Shown: piece after piece, positions 50,101 to 59,600 of the stretch
Layout of the letters: each line of letters begins with the position of its first letter
Position numbering within the stretch: position 1 is the stretch's first letter
NCBI GenBank assembly: GCA_028564705.1
Contig: JAPXFQ010002094.1
Coordinates: 1-64,000 of the forward strand
Direction: 5' to 3'
Length of the DNA: 64,000 nt
Origin: Apricaphanius iberus
Taxonomy: Eukaryota > Chordata > Actinopteri > Cyprinodontiformes > Aphaniidae
The notes under the pieces: model-generated
What the model saw: the letters and a program-made list of their open reading frames with translations, nothing else
Told to the model about the DNA's origin: nothing
The model's database searches: none
Translations under genes and position numbers: made by a program

Positions 50101-52477
50101 AACCTCTGGTTTGAGCCCATTTAATCAGTTGGGTAAACTTACCAACAGTTTAATTTTAATTTTAATTTTTGTATACAACCTCCTCCTAAGTTTAGTGTTA
50201 AAATTGTCAGCCTGTGACCCGGAAATTATGGTTTTGATTCCTGCTTCTGCTTGCTACATGTCGTTGCTACATTGCTTAGTGTTGGTTGTCAGAGGGCCCG
50301 GTGGCGGCAGTGTTTGGCAGCCTCGCTTCTGTCAGTGCTCCACAGGGCAGCTGTGGCTACGATGTAGCTTGCCATCACCAGCGCGTGAATGGTTGAATGA
50401 CTGATTATTGTGCAAAGTACAAGTACAGGCCTTAACCATCTTTTACAACACCTCTTTTTTTAGACACCATCAATAAAAACAAAAACTATTTTTTGTATTT
50501 TATGGCTGTCGTTAGGAATACAAATCATTTTGCAACAGCTCTTTTTCTAAAAGCAACTTTTTTTATTAATGTGCAATTTTTATTTTTCCCTATTGAATAA
50601 ATATTCTGCAAAAATGGTGGTTACACAACTTTCTGTAATCACATGATCTTTCATAACAAAGTGAACAAATCAATTTTGACAGGACTTCAGTTTCTACACG
50701 ATTTACTCGTTTATAAAGAATATAAAATCAAAATGTTTTGTAACAATTTGTTTTTGTAGGAGGCAGAGCTCCGACTGGTGAAGTACCTCCCTGACATCCT
50801 AACACTGCAGAAGGAACTAGTAAAGAAGTTTCAGAACATCACGGAGCTGACCTATGACACCATCAATGAATTTCTTCACAGTCAGAAAGCCGGTATAGAG
50901 ATCATATAGACACATCGATATCAGCTTTTTTCAACTAAATGACTCATACATGCAATATTGTATCATGTCTTTTAAATTTGGCTTAAATCATGGTTAAATA
51001 ATTACAATATAGTTTAGCCTAAAAAAAGGACAATGATTAAGTATTCTTAAAGTGTAAATATTCTATGGTCATTCTGCATAGTGAACAATGACTCCATGCG
51101 CCTTTAAAAATGTCTGGTTTCTTTCTGATGACAGCTTCATTGAAAGCCTGGTACGAGAAATACATCAACATCTTCCTAACAACCTGGAACCAGCTTAGAG
51201 TGTCTCTGGCAACCAATGGTAAACACAAACTATAGAAATAAACCTGCTCTTTTTGCAGAACAGTAGTCTAACATGCGTGGAAAATGTCCTTCAGGTGAGA
51301 TCAAGATCCCAAATGAGTTCTGCCAGAAGGACCTGGACCTGAAGAGTGACTTTAAGGTGCTTTTGCCCCAGCGGCAGGGTGCAGGCCTGTGCTCCACAGC
51401 TCTTATCAGCTACCTAATTGCTCTGCACAATGACCTCATCTATTGTGTGGACAAACATACTGGAGAAGAGACCAGGTGAGGGCGCTCTTGCCACATTTAT
51501 GCTCAACTGCATGTTTGAATGTGTTTGAACTTATTGTGCAAATGCATTTAAAATGTTTTTAGATATTTGGATAAATGATTAAACGTCTGGTTGTGAGTAA
51601 CCAACACCCTGGATTTCTTGGCTGAATGTATTCATATATACATTTTACAGCTACAAAGTGAGCCCTGCGGATCTCACTGATCTGCATGTGGTCCGTTATG
51701 AGCTGGAGCGGGACTTGATGCCGCTGGTTCTGTCCAATACCCAGTACAGCATTGAGAAGGGCCAGGAAACCCTCCATGAATATGATTTGCTCAAGATCCA
51801 GCAGCAGATCATCTTGCGCTTCCTGCTGGGAAAACCTCTAATCACTCTCAATGTGAGTGCATGCAAAACACAACTGCAGCGCCTTTTAGAAGATCAGCTA
51901 AACTTTGTTAACCTTTATATGCATATCTTTCTACTACAGGGCATTCCTACCCTCGTCAACAGACACGATCGCAACTATGAGATAATCCTCAGAGACGTTA
52001 AAGTCAAAGTCAAGCAGGTAAGTTATCAGATCTCCACAGCTCAGACTAAAATTTGTAAACTGGATCAGCTATTAATCCTTCCCTCCACAGATCTGGCATT
52101 TTATGGACATTTGAAAGAAAGCCACAGTTGAAAATGAGCTATAATAGAGCTGGGTATCGATTCAAACTTCAAGAATCAATTTCGATTCGGATTCTGAAGA
52201 GTTAGAGTTGATTATCACGATCCACTTCAATCCGATCTGTTTCAATTTGATATTGATATGGGTTAGTGCTATTAAATTTTTTTTTTGAGCTGTTACCTTA
52301 ACTATCAGTCTGTAATTCAGTTACACAACACTGAATGGGGTTACAGTTCACCAGGGGAAACTGTGAACTAAGTTTAAAATGCCTCCTATTTCAGCTGTAA
52401 AAAAGGGGGAACAATGGTAAACAATGAAATAGATTTTTGGATGTCTCAACCGATTCTTAGGAATTGTTGTAAGAATG

Positions 52478-52527
<50 letters not shown>

Positions 52528-52536
52528 AAATAAAAA

Positions 52537-52598
<62 letters not shown>

Positions 52599-55500
52599 TT
52601 TTTATTTCTTTTTTTATTTCTTTTTTTATTTCTTTATTTTTTTAGCACAGCACTAAGCCATAGGATACCACAATTAATGAGTAGTGACACAGATGAAAGC
52701 AAAATTTGTCTTTTGACTTACATCCGAAACACTGTATGGCAGAAAACTGACACTGATCACAGTACTTCCAAAGTGAGAAGTATCATGCTGTGGGGATGAT
52801 TTTCTTCAGCCGGAACAGGTCAGCGTTGATTGGGAGATGCATGGATGGAGTTAAATACAAGGCAGTCCTGGAAGAAAACCTCTTAAAAGTTAGAGACGAC
52901 AGAGGGAAACTGTCCAGCGAGACGGCATCCCCTTAACATATAGGCTACAATAGAATAGTTAAAAATCATATCAAATTCATCTGTCAGAATGACTTGGTCA
53001 AAGTCTAGACCTGAATTCAATTTGATGTATTTTGCAAGACTTAAAAATGGATGTTCACAGAAGCTATTTATCCAAGCTGACAGAGCTTGCAGTATTTTGA
53101 CGAGGGCTATCAACACATATTTTAGTGACTTGCTATGAAAAGTGGGTAGAGATAAACTCCACAAGATTTTCAGCCATAAAATCAGCTAAATTGGCTATAC
53201 AAAGTATTGACTAAGGGTGAGTGTGTGTGTGTAAATGCCAGCACACACTTTTCAGATCACAAGTATTATTTTTAAAAAGATTGAAAAAAGCCTTCCACTT
53301 GGCAATTATGTGCTACTTGGTGATGTTTGCTGATTTACTGTGAAATTCCTATGTATTACATTTAATTATTTTTTTCATTTTGGTTGTAACATGATTTACT
53401 GTGAAGAAAATTTTTAAAAGATATCAAGCAGGTTTTGCTTACTTAAAACTAGGGCTGGGCGATATAGCCTCAAATCTATCGATATAAATCAGTATTACAA
53501 AATAATCTAAAGCAGGTTACGAAATGTCTTGCAGTATATTCTTTATACATTTCAAAATGACTTCTTATCTACATTTTCACTTTACGACACAATGCCACTT
53601 AACATCTTCAATAAGGTGTCAAAAATGCCATTTAAAGAACATTTATTGTGCCAAATGTATTTACAATATATTACGGGTTTTCTTCCGAAATAATGCAACA
53701 CAAAAATTCCCACAACATAAATAAATATGAAGATATTTTAAGTTTAAAGGAAAAAAAGCTAAATATGAAAAATAAAGTTCAAAGTTGTTTGTTTTCCTGG
53801 TTACTTATTTATACATTAAATACTGCACAAAAAGAAGCCTGCATATCTTTCAATTAAAAATGCTTCAAGTTCCATTAAATTAAAAACAATACATTTTAAA
53901 CTCTCAATATCTAGCATGAAGACAAACACCAAACATCCGTATCTTTGCGTACTTGGTATGTAGGCACAACTTGATGCAGTTATGTATCAAAATGTATAAC
54001 AGCAGTGTAGTCTAAATCTCTACCTTTTGCCCACTAGTAATTAATACTTGTATTAGGTCTGAAGATTCTTACTTTATATACAAAAATAGAATTGGTTTTT
54101 ACCTTTTTTATGCTGACAGATTCGGCAACAGCTGTCGCCTTCCTCAGAGCTTCCACTGGTGTTATCGTGGCATCTTCCGCTCTTCCAGGCTCTGGAACAT
54201 CACGGGCAATAGGGGGTGACATTGTCCCCTACTGCCCACACCTAAACAGCGGAAGATGCCACAATAACACCAGTGGAAGCTCTGAGGAAGGCAACAGCAT
54301 AGGACAGCATGAGGAAAGGATAGCGGAGAAAATTAATACTTATGTTCAACATAATTTAATGGATTTTCTGTACAAATTCCCATAAGTATCTGAAATGTAT
54401 GTAATTATGCCATCAGGAGCCCCTGCAGACCCTGACCCTCTTCTCTGTCGCTGGGGAGCTGCACTCCTACAGCGAGGTGTGCGAGGCCTTGTCCACGCTA
54501 GAAGTGGCGCTCGGCTTCCTCGCCATGACTGGTGGGGAGCCTCACACGCAGCTGTCCTCCTACCTGGAGGAGGTATTGCAGATGGGAAACCAGATGGCTC
54601 AGCATATCATCAAGGTCAGCCTATCTGAGACACCGGTTATGTTATCTGCTACATGTTCATCCTCTCTTCCGCTGTCTAGACTGTTTAGTTACATTATACG
54701 CCCAAAAACAACATTTGCCTGTTACTTCAACTTTTTTGTTAACCATCTTTGATTGAGGCTGTAATATTTAATTTTATTGACGATAGTCGTGTGCATGAGG
54801 TATTGATGAGTTTATGGTCTCCATTTTTGCTCACAGGCTTTCAGCATGTGTTGTCTAAAGCACTGTGTTGCTCTGTGGCAGCTGCTGGCCTCACTTAAAT
54901 CTGAAAACATGCTTCGCCTTAAGAGGGTGAGATGTCATTACATTTTTTCCAACTACTACTACTGGTGATCTGTAGTTTGATTGTAGAATATGTAAAGGGT
55001 ATGTTATTGACTCCTTTTTTTTGTGTTGGTTAGGACCCATTTGTGGGAGTCCCAGAGAAATACAAGCAGCCTCTGGGTGAGGAAGAGCACAGGCTGCTCA
55101 TTGCTTTCTTCTCCAAGAACAGCGCTGACACTTTCCTGTTAGAGATGCATGAGTTCTTGGTTCTGGTCCTCAAAAAGCCCAATGATCCTGATACCTACAG
55201 GCCTGATTGGGGGTAATACGAATTTTCTATATTTGGTATATTACAGTTTTTTAATCCATGGTGATGTATGAATGTTGAGCTCTGTGCCAATTTGGAAACT
55301 AAAGGCTGTCACAATCACACGTGAATGTAAATGCACAAAATGAAAAAACAATTTTTATTACCTAATAAATGTGGTTATTTGATCCAATTTTCTAAAACAA
55401 TAATATTTAATCAACACATTTTCACATTACCAGTGGTTGAAGGACTGACTACACTTGTTACACTCTGATTTTATGTCCAGCCATGTTTGTATAATGTATA

Positions 55501-55952
55501 AAATAACACATTACATTAGAATTACATGACCAACAGTAGTATTGCAATCAAGGCCTATCTGCCCTTGATAAACATGCCTGGACATAAAATCAGAGTGTAA
55601 CAAGTGTAGTCAGACCTTCAACTGCTGGTAATGTGAAAATGTGTTGATTAAATTTTATTGTTTTAGAAAATTGGATCAAATAACCACTTCAGTCTGAATT
55701 TTAATGTAGGTGTTTCATTGACTGTATGGTACTTTTGCTCTTGATGCTTTATATCTTTATTTTATTTTATATATTATCATTTTTCTCTTCTCAAGTTTGA
55801 AAGACACTCTGGTGTCTTACATGGAGCGAAAAGACATGGACATACCCCCGGATGTGGAGGAGCACTTCCCTGAAGAAATCTGCTTGTCCCATTATGTTGA
55901 AGCCTGGAAGTTCATCATCGCCTTTAAGCAGGAGCGTGGTCAAAGACAATGA
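21484..55952 (+). CDS. rnf213: RNF213, giant AAA+ ATPase / RING-RZ E3 ubiquitin ligase, complete
   Basis: One gene of 66 coding exons totals 15,639 nt (about 5,212 residues plus stop), against 5,207 residues in human RNF213. All exons join in frame with no internal stop. RNF213 is a cytosolic ubiquitin ligase with a dynein-like AAA+ ring. It acts at lipid droplets, coats intracellular bacteria with ubiquitin, restricts viruses, and its variants predispose to moyamoya disease. The start is the ATG at 21484, beginning MKCPHCGYNILD and matching the Cys-rich N-terminus of mammalian RNF213. The end is RGQRQ-TGA. Identity with the family is strongest in the AAA+ exon, RING exon and RZ exons. All introns are GT-AG except intron 34 (GC-AG). 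Fish carry more than one rnf213 paralogue and I cannot say which this is. Exon coordinates are given in the domain entries that follow. Confidence 0.95.
22345..22645 (-). mobile_element. tRNA-derived SINE with L2-like tail, in intron 1
   Basis: On the minus strand: B-box-like GGTTCAAATCCAAG, then GGGCAGCTGTGGCTACAAT and a tail reading TAAAGCACTATACAAGTAC. It is in antisense orientation to rnf213. The same family recurs at 50190-50425. Confidence 0.7.
26309..35504 (+). CDS. rnf213: rnf213 exons 8-26: helical stalk and first AAA units
   Basis: Exons: 26309-26565, 26672-26881, 26983-27175, 27421-27476, 28238-28412, 28507-28665, 28774-28872, 28958-29080, 29327-29510, 29666-29839, 29943-30095, 30178-30800, 32220-32379, 32462-32679, 32802-32939, 33057-33224, 33693-34971, 35073-35254, 35349-35504 (residues 585-2153). 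The first part is the helical N-terminal stalk and is diverged. From exon 20 the match to human is clear: INELKVFVDLASISAGEND (exon 21), DSARHLEWLKTV (exon 22), LQNKLMLMSGK (exon 23), LPTYDEVLLCNPST and YLPSAFSQDRL (exon 24). A P-loop GVGKS (residues 2039-2043, Lys2042), split by intron 24, marks an early AAA unit. Confidence 0.9.
29155..29194. repeat. (TA)n microsatellite in intron 15
   Basis: About 20 uninterrupted TA units. Confidence 0.95.
30889..31262 (+). mobile_element. tRNA-head SINE-like repeat with (TGGA)n tail, in intron 19
   Basis: The head GGGCTGCACGGTGGCATAAT has an A-box-like TGGCATAATGGTTAGC and a B-box-like GGGTCGTATCC. The body contains GGAGTTTGCATGCTCTCC, CGGCTTCCTCCCACAGT and CTGGCGACCTGTCCAGG, and ends in GGATGGATGGAT. 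This repeat is very common in fish. It is a fuller version of the truncated copy at 15175-15450. Open frames over it are not genes. Confidence 0.85.
35603..39208 (+). CDS. rnf213: rnf213 exon 27: 3.6-kb AAA+ motor exon
   Basis: A single open exon of 3,606 nt (residues 2154-3355), starting after TTAATAG and ending before GTAATG. The first active AAA unit has Walker A GETGCGKT at 2461-2468 (Lys2467) and Walker B VLFFDEAN with Asp2528-Glu2529. The second has Walker A GKPGSSKS at 2814-2821 (Lys2820) and Walker B VVVLDEIGLAEDS with Asp2889-Glu2890. Other near-invariant family blocks are VKVHGGTTSEMIYS, IIAACNPYRKH, VGFIGISNWALDPAKMNRG, NQYYVCLGGQKYVDLGLG and PIPLINRLEKHYLDIN. Both nucleotide sites keep all catalytic residues, so ATPase activity is expected. 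This is the most conserved part of the protein. Large uninterrupted AAA exons are also found in mammalian RNF213. Confidence 0.97.
39292..44340 (+). CDS. rnf213: rnf213 exons 28-41: AAA-to-RING connecting region
   Basis: Exons: 39292-39416, 40289-40405, 40484-40608, 40686-40808, 40889-40944, 41521-41674, 42456-42591, 42670-42861, 42942-43072, 43166-43323, 43415-43621, 43725-43912, 44001-44121, 44240-44340 (residues 3356-4000). Family blocks include LQQFDTEHSFLKKI, RVFVYFITRL, SVHIDDLRRSKDIVSD, a short acidic insert with MET repeats (exon 32, variable in mammals too), TTSLLRSCVQTAVGMLRDQ, GTFRHTLWKRVQ, MPFSWRIKDYLEEL, LPWVHAAYHKFKNRLQN, LICSED and WNRIFSLSLFVEHML. Exon 34 must end at 42591 to give GTFR-HTLW, so intron 34 begins with GC (42592-42669). 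The acceptor of exon 34 has a near-identical copy 99 bases upstream. Confidence 0.9.
39417..40288. other. Intron 28 of rnf213, no further feature seen
   Basis: AT-rich intron of 872 bases. Introns 11 (27477-28237), 41 (44341-44886) and 57 outside its SINE are similar, with nothing I can name. Confidence 0.5.
42284..42467 (+). repeat. Tandem duplication of the exon 34 acceptor region
   Basis: Two copies with a 99-base offset share TTTTTTAATTATTATTTATCTG, TATGTCGACTGCAGCTGCC (CATG in the first copy), CATTTTTTGTC and the splice acceptor CAG followed by ATGAATTTCTT. The first AG is at 42355-42356 and the second, used one at 42454-42455. The first copy therefore includes 11 bases of exon 34. Confidence 0.9.
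44887..45069 (+). CDS. rnf213: rnf213 exon 42: C3HC4 RING finger
   Basis: The exon encodes residues 4000-4061. Zinc ligands in C3HC4 order are Cys4006, Cys4009, Cys4021, His4023, Cys4026, Cys4029, Cys4041 and Cys4044 (CPVC, CEHIYCLAC, CPLC). All eight are present, so the fold should be intact. In mammalian RNF213 the RING is required for some ubiquitylation activity and is a hotspot of moyamoya variants, while lipopolysaccharide ubiquitylation depends on the RZ finger instead. One 183-nt exon holds the whole finger. Confidence 0.95.
45196..47604 (+). CDS. rnf213: rnf213 exons 43-50: E3 module between RING and RZ finger
   Basis: Exons: 45196-45362, 45456-45558, 45945-46059, 46148-46355, 46445-46641, 46736-46858, 46948-47055, 47362-47604 (residues 4061-4482). 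Blocks matching the family are RKRCNAFFIDLVSTMCFKD, LSPFDDSVDKNPVVRSVVLK, DKTELYCLYINCLE, SVEYLQQLARVR, NDWYRVYLIRKICSQ, AVYLLLSLYREI and VHLAAVLLCGNQG. Exon 49 is recognisable only in the frame fixed by its neighbours (36 codons, phase 0 at both ends). This part folds with the C-terminal domain into the E3 shell seen in the mouse structure. Confidence 0.88.
47697..48111 (+). CDS. rnf213: rnf213 exons 51-53: RZ-type zinc finger
   Basis: Exons 47697-47772, 47868-47902 and 48011-48111 (residues 4483-4553). The RZ finger is spread over a 35-nt micro-exon (CPNGHPCTIGE) and the next exon (CGQPMQTSRCVDCGA). Candidate zinc and catalytic residues are Cys4509, His4513, Cys4515, Cys4520, Cys4529 and Cys4532. 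His4513 aligns with human His4509, which is essential for transfer of ubiquitin to lipopolysaccharide and for antibacterial activity. All the known residues are kept, so the non-canonical ligase function is probably conserved. Confidence 0.92.
48204..55952 (+). CDS. rnf213: rnf213 exons 54-66: C-terminal helical region
   Basis: Exons: 48204-48360, 49014-49188, 49493-49587, 49694-49945, 50760-50892, 51135-51218, 51295-51475, 51651-51852, 51940-52017, 54417-54614, 54837-54926, 55034-55212, 55796-55952 (residues 4553-5212). Conserved blocks are DRTQTGHILGDPSRRD, LLGACNHTQ, IIKPPV, RISANPIMKLVFGDP, HCSAVWSCREKV, RLVKYLPDILTLQ, GLCSTALISYLIALHND, LHVVRYELERDLMPL, GIPTLVNRHDRNYE, LEVALGFLAMTGG and LKDTLVSYMERKD. 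The stop TGA is at 55950-55952. Intron 62 (2.4 kb) and intron 65 are filled with repeats. Confidence 0.9.
48650..48860. mobile_element. DNA-transposon-like remnant in intron 54
   Basis: GTAGGGATGCGACGATACC followed by repeated GATACCGATAC-type motifs resembles the ends of common fish DNA elements. Ends and family are uncertain. Confidence 0.4.
50190..50425 (+). mobile_element. Old tRNA-derived SINE in intron 57
   Basis: B-box-like GGTTTTGATTCCTG, CAGGGCAGCTGTGGCTACG, TAGCTTGCCATCACCAG and a GTGCAAAGTACAAGTACAGG tail match the element at 22345-22645 in the opposite orientation. Confidence 0.65.
52145..52260. mobile_element. DNA-transposon-like terminal fragment in intron 62
   Basis: AGAGCTGGGTATCGATTC followed by TTTCGATTCGGATT resembles fish hAT-type element ends. 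A second such end, TAGGGCTGGGCGATATAGCC, is at 53451-53470. No partner ends were fixed. Confidence 0.4.
52479..52611. repeat. (TA)n tracts flanking a perfect-arm palindrome
   Basis: A first (TA)n run ends at 52524. Then comes an arm AAAGAAATAAAAAAACAAC (52524-52542), a second (AT)n run, and the reverse-complement arm (52590-52611, 21 of 22 matching). Confidence 0.9.
54137..54292. repeat. 45-bp inverted repeat with 66-bp loop, Penelope-like end
   Basis: Arms 54137-54181 and 54248-54292 are reverse complements at 44 of 45 positions. On the minus strand the left arm continues CTGAGGAAGGCGACAGCTGT-TGCCGAATC and then CAGCATAAAAAAGG. This resembles the hammerhead-like ends of Penelope retroelements. 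It lies in intron 62, 125 bases before exon 63. Confidence 0.65.
55371..55687. mobile_element. Fold-back element (118-bp arms) in intron 65
   Basis: Arms at 55371-55488 and 55570-55687 are imperfect reverse complements (for example GTGGTTATTTGATCCAATTT against AAATTGGATCAAATAACCAC), with an 81-base spacer. There is no ORF. It looks like a MITE or fold-back element in the last intron. The inserted unit may extend slightly beyond the arms. Confidence 0.75.
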
Positions 55953-56690
55953 AGAGATCATCATCAGAAATGCTATTTTTGCTGCCTTTTACTTAAATGT
56001 TCTTTAACTTGTTAAAATGACAGTATTGTTGTATCATGTTTTTGCACACAAATCTAAAAGATCTGCCTTTTCAAGAGCACTGAGTATCACGGAATAAGTG
56101 TGTCATTTGCCATTAAGAATATTTGAATATTAGTGATTTTTTTTTTTTTTTTTTTTCCGATTCTCTCAGGATGGAAAATAGTTATATTCTTTAATTGCAC
56201 TTTACGTATTTACTCACATTGACAATAATGATTAAAAAGAGTACTCAGGACCAAAATGTGGGTTAAATATGGAGATGTAAACTGAACATATCTCAAAGCC
56301 TTAGTACTGAAAATAATGTCTATCACCTGCTTTCCTTTGTTTTAACCACTATTCAGTTTTCTAATGCTGTTGCACGTTTTACCAATTTTGAATTTTGCTA
56401 TCTGTTAATCCAGCTCTTTAATTCATTTTTTTTCCTTTGAGGAACATTAAGAAAGCAATCTTTGTTATACTTCTGATAAATCTGACATTTGATGTTCTTC
56501 ACTGTTTCGATTCTTAAGTTCATCATTTGTGGTCATATGTCTTAATAGGTACCTTAAATAATATGGAGTGGCCTGCAGTTTTTTTCCTGACTTGATATGA
56601 GGTGTCTGGCTAAATGTTGTTTCATGCTGTCATATGAACCCAAAGAAATTCACATAGATGTTAATAAAATGTAACTTCCTTTGCAAAAAC
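55953..56690 (+). terminator. rnf213: rnf213 3' untranslated region and candidate poly(A) signal
   Basis: The first canonical AATAAA after the stop codon is at 56663-56668. It is followed within 30 bases by a T-rich run. Actual cleavage is unverified. Confidence 0.5.
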
Positions 56691-56699
56691 TTTAAGATG

Positions 56700-59600
56700 T
56701 AGACTAGAACGTCAATTTTTTTTCACTCCGGAGCAGGCTACGCAGAAGAAATTTGACAAGTTACAGTTAAGCAAAATATTGCTCACTTTAGTCGTGTTAG
56801 CTCTGCCTTACAGGCTTTAAAGGAAAACATTCAGAGGATAAAACATGTTTAAGAAATACTTTTGCAGGGTTTTTATTTTTTTTATTTTTGATAACTACAC
56901 AAATGTAATTTTTTTCTAATTTGAGATTCATCTACAGCCACGTTTATATGTAACACCAGTAACAATGTGAAAAAGGATTAAAAATGTTTTGCTTTTTTTA
57001 GTGGCATATTCTCAGTAAAAGTTTTAGAAAAATCAGTTCTTGCATAATTTGAGATAACCCTTTACTGTAAACCCCCCACCCCCCCAACAGATGGAGCTAT
57101 TAACATTCATCTTAATAGGATCCTTATTCCAGATTATACAGCATCCTGTGTCTGTTCTAATGATCTCTTTGTCTTCTCTGATTCTATGATGATGAGCTTG
57201 CTAGGTCCTGCTGCAACATAGCCCCATTAAATGATATCTACACCTCCATAATTCAAAGATGGTATGATGTTGGAAAGCTGTATTTGATTTGAGCCCAACA
57301 TGTCTTTTGTTAAGCCCATACCTTTAAATTTTAGATTTATCTTTCAATACAACATTTTCAGATTTCCCTGGTAAACTCAAGTCTGGGCTTCTGCTTTGCA
57401 TATAGAGAAAATGTTTGCTTACCTCTTATGAAAGTTAAACCTGTGCAGTCTCTTTCTGGTTGCACCTTCAGACCAAAAGTGAAAGGTTTATTAATGACTT
57501 TTTTAGCATCTTGCATGCTGCTTTCAGTATGAAGTTGCATAGATTGCTAGACTTGAGCTTGCTGGTTGTTATTTTTAATATACTCCATTTCTAGACTGTT
57601 CCATTTAGTGGGATGTCTTACTGCTGATCCTGTAGAGGACTCCTTACTGACTCATAAGCTGCTACAATCTTAATTTTCTTTAAAACGTTTCCACGGTGCT
57701 CTCTTTCATTTCAATAGTCACAAGCCACCCAAACTAAATGTGATATTCAAACAGATGAAATCTTTAAAATGCTAAGTAACAATGTTCTAGTTATGTACTG
57801 ACGATGTGATACACCGGTGGGAATACATTCTTTTCCCCTTTTGAGAGGAAAGAAATGTTGGTAAATGTCCACTATGTAAGCCATTATTTCAAATCTGAAT
57901 GCGCTGGATCAGCTTATAAAGAAGACTGGACTAAAACTGCTCTACAATAATCGGAAACCTATTGGGTCATACTGAAAATACGTAAGATACATTAAACAGG
58001 CGTTATAAGAGTTTATAAAGATGTGGATTTATTTTTGTGTAGCAATTTAGGACTAAGTATGAACTGTTTTTTTTAGATCAACATTCTGTAATGTAAATTT
58101 TTTTAGAGATTTTTTAAAAATATTAATCATGAGCTGCTAACGTAATAGGACAATTACCCTTCACGAAAAGAAAAAAGTAAATCTGTTTGCACAGTTAGGT
58201 AAATCTAAATGATCTCTATTTGCTTTTAGCGACTAATGTATAGTTTTCAGCAGCTTGAGTGCTGCTAGCTAAATAAATTAGCCTTTATTTACGAATTACA
58301 TCACCGGCAAAAATCCAGCACAGGCAACATATGATGCAGTGCTCAGGAAATGTCTGCATGCCAAAGGTTTTGTGGCTTTTTGACCCTCGGCTGGTGGGAG
58401 CCCAATGTGTTTCTGATCAGGCTGATGGAAATGATAAGGAGAAGACAGCCGAAAGAACGCCGCTGGATAGCTCCTTGATTCAATTTCCTCTGTGCCAAAG
58501 TAGTGTTTAGCACAACAATGGCAAATGGAAGCCTTTGCCTGTGAAAGTAAACCATGTCCATGACCACCCTCTAGGAGGGCAGAAAACCTTAGGTTTACCA
58601 GTGAACCTAAAGAAATAAAATATTCTATTGAAAATATTCTGAATAAACAATTACCAATTCTGAGTTGATTACCTGCACTGTTGTCCAATATATTTCACCT
58701 GTAATGGTTCAATCTGACATCCCTGGCTGCCTCACAGTGTCCGTAGAGATCATTAGCAGGGAAAGAAACTGTACATGGACTCAATAAACACACCCACAAA
58801 TGGGTCACTTGCATGATTTGTGCAAATTATCTTGCAGAATAAGCTTCACTGAGCAAGTTCAATCAGTTCACTTCCACTTCTGTAGTCCTCAAAGCCACCA
58901 TGCTTGTGGTAGAGAGGGAGGAACAAATTATTTTCCAGCTTTCAGTTTGCTGTCTTTGTTTTTAATGAGGAGGAATCAGGGACAAACTTGCTAGTTCACA
59001 GTTAATAACAATCACGGTCCATGCACACTTTGGAAAAGGTCCGCAGCCTTTGCATGAGGAGGTTTGTTATGATTAACAAAGCTGGACAGCTTGTTGGAGA
59101 GGCTGAGTAGAAAGCTTTCATAACTCTTGTTGAGGTTCTGGTGTAGATTTTCACTCATCCCAGATATGACTGTCTTTCAAAACTGAAGAAGCTTTTTGAA
59201 TGAGAGGAGACATGTCTGATAAATATGTATTAACATTGTGAAATTAAAAAGGGAGAATTAAGCAGTTGAGAACAAAGGAAAAAGTTACAGGACAACTGTT
59301 ATGTTTCGAACAGCAAACTCAGCTCTCATAGACTTCCAGACTGTGCTGTGTTTTTGTCCTTATATAAGAGTTAATATCCAGCTTTAGTGCGTGTGACTCA
59401 AAACACTCGTTCGTGTACAAAAAAGTACACATTTGTGTAGTTTAAAATTACGTATTTACTTGGAAAAACAAATATTTTATCTGCTTCATATTTCTACAGA
59501 TTCTCATCTTTACTGCTTCTAAAGTACATTATTTGGCCTTAATGTCTTCAGTGGTAAATTTTGAAGAAAAGAATGACTGTAAACAATGATTGCACAGAAC

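Noticed and set aside
58296..58688. Minus-strand ORF of 130 codons
   Set aside because: No recognisable domain, splice context or promoter; consistent with a chance ORF.
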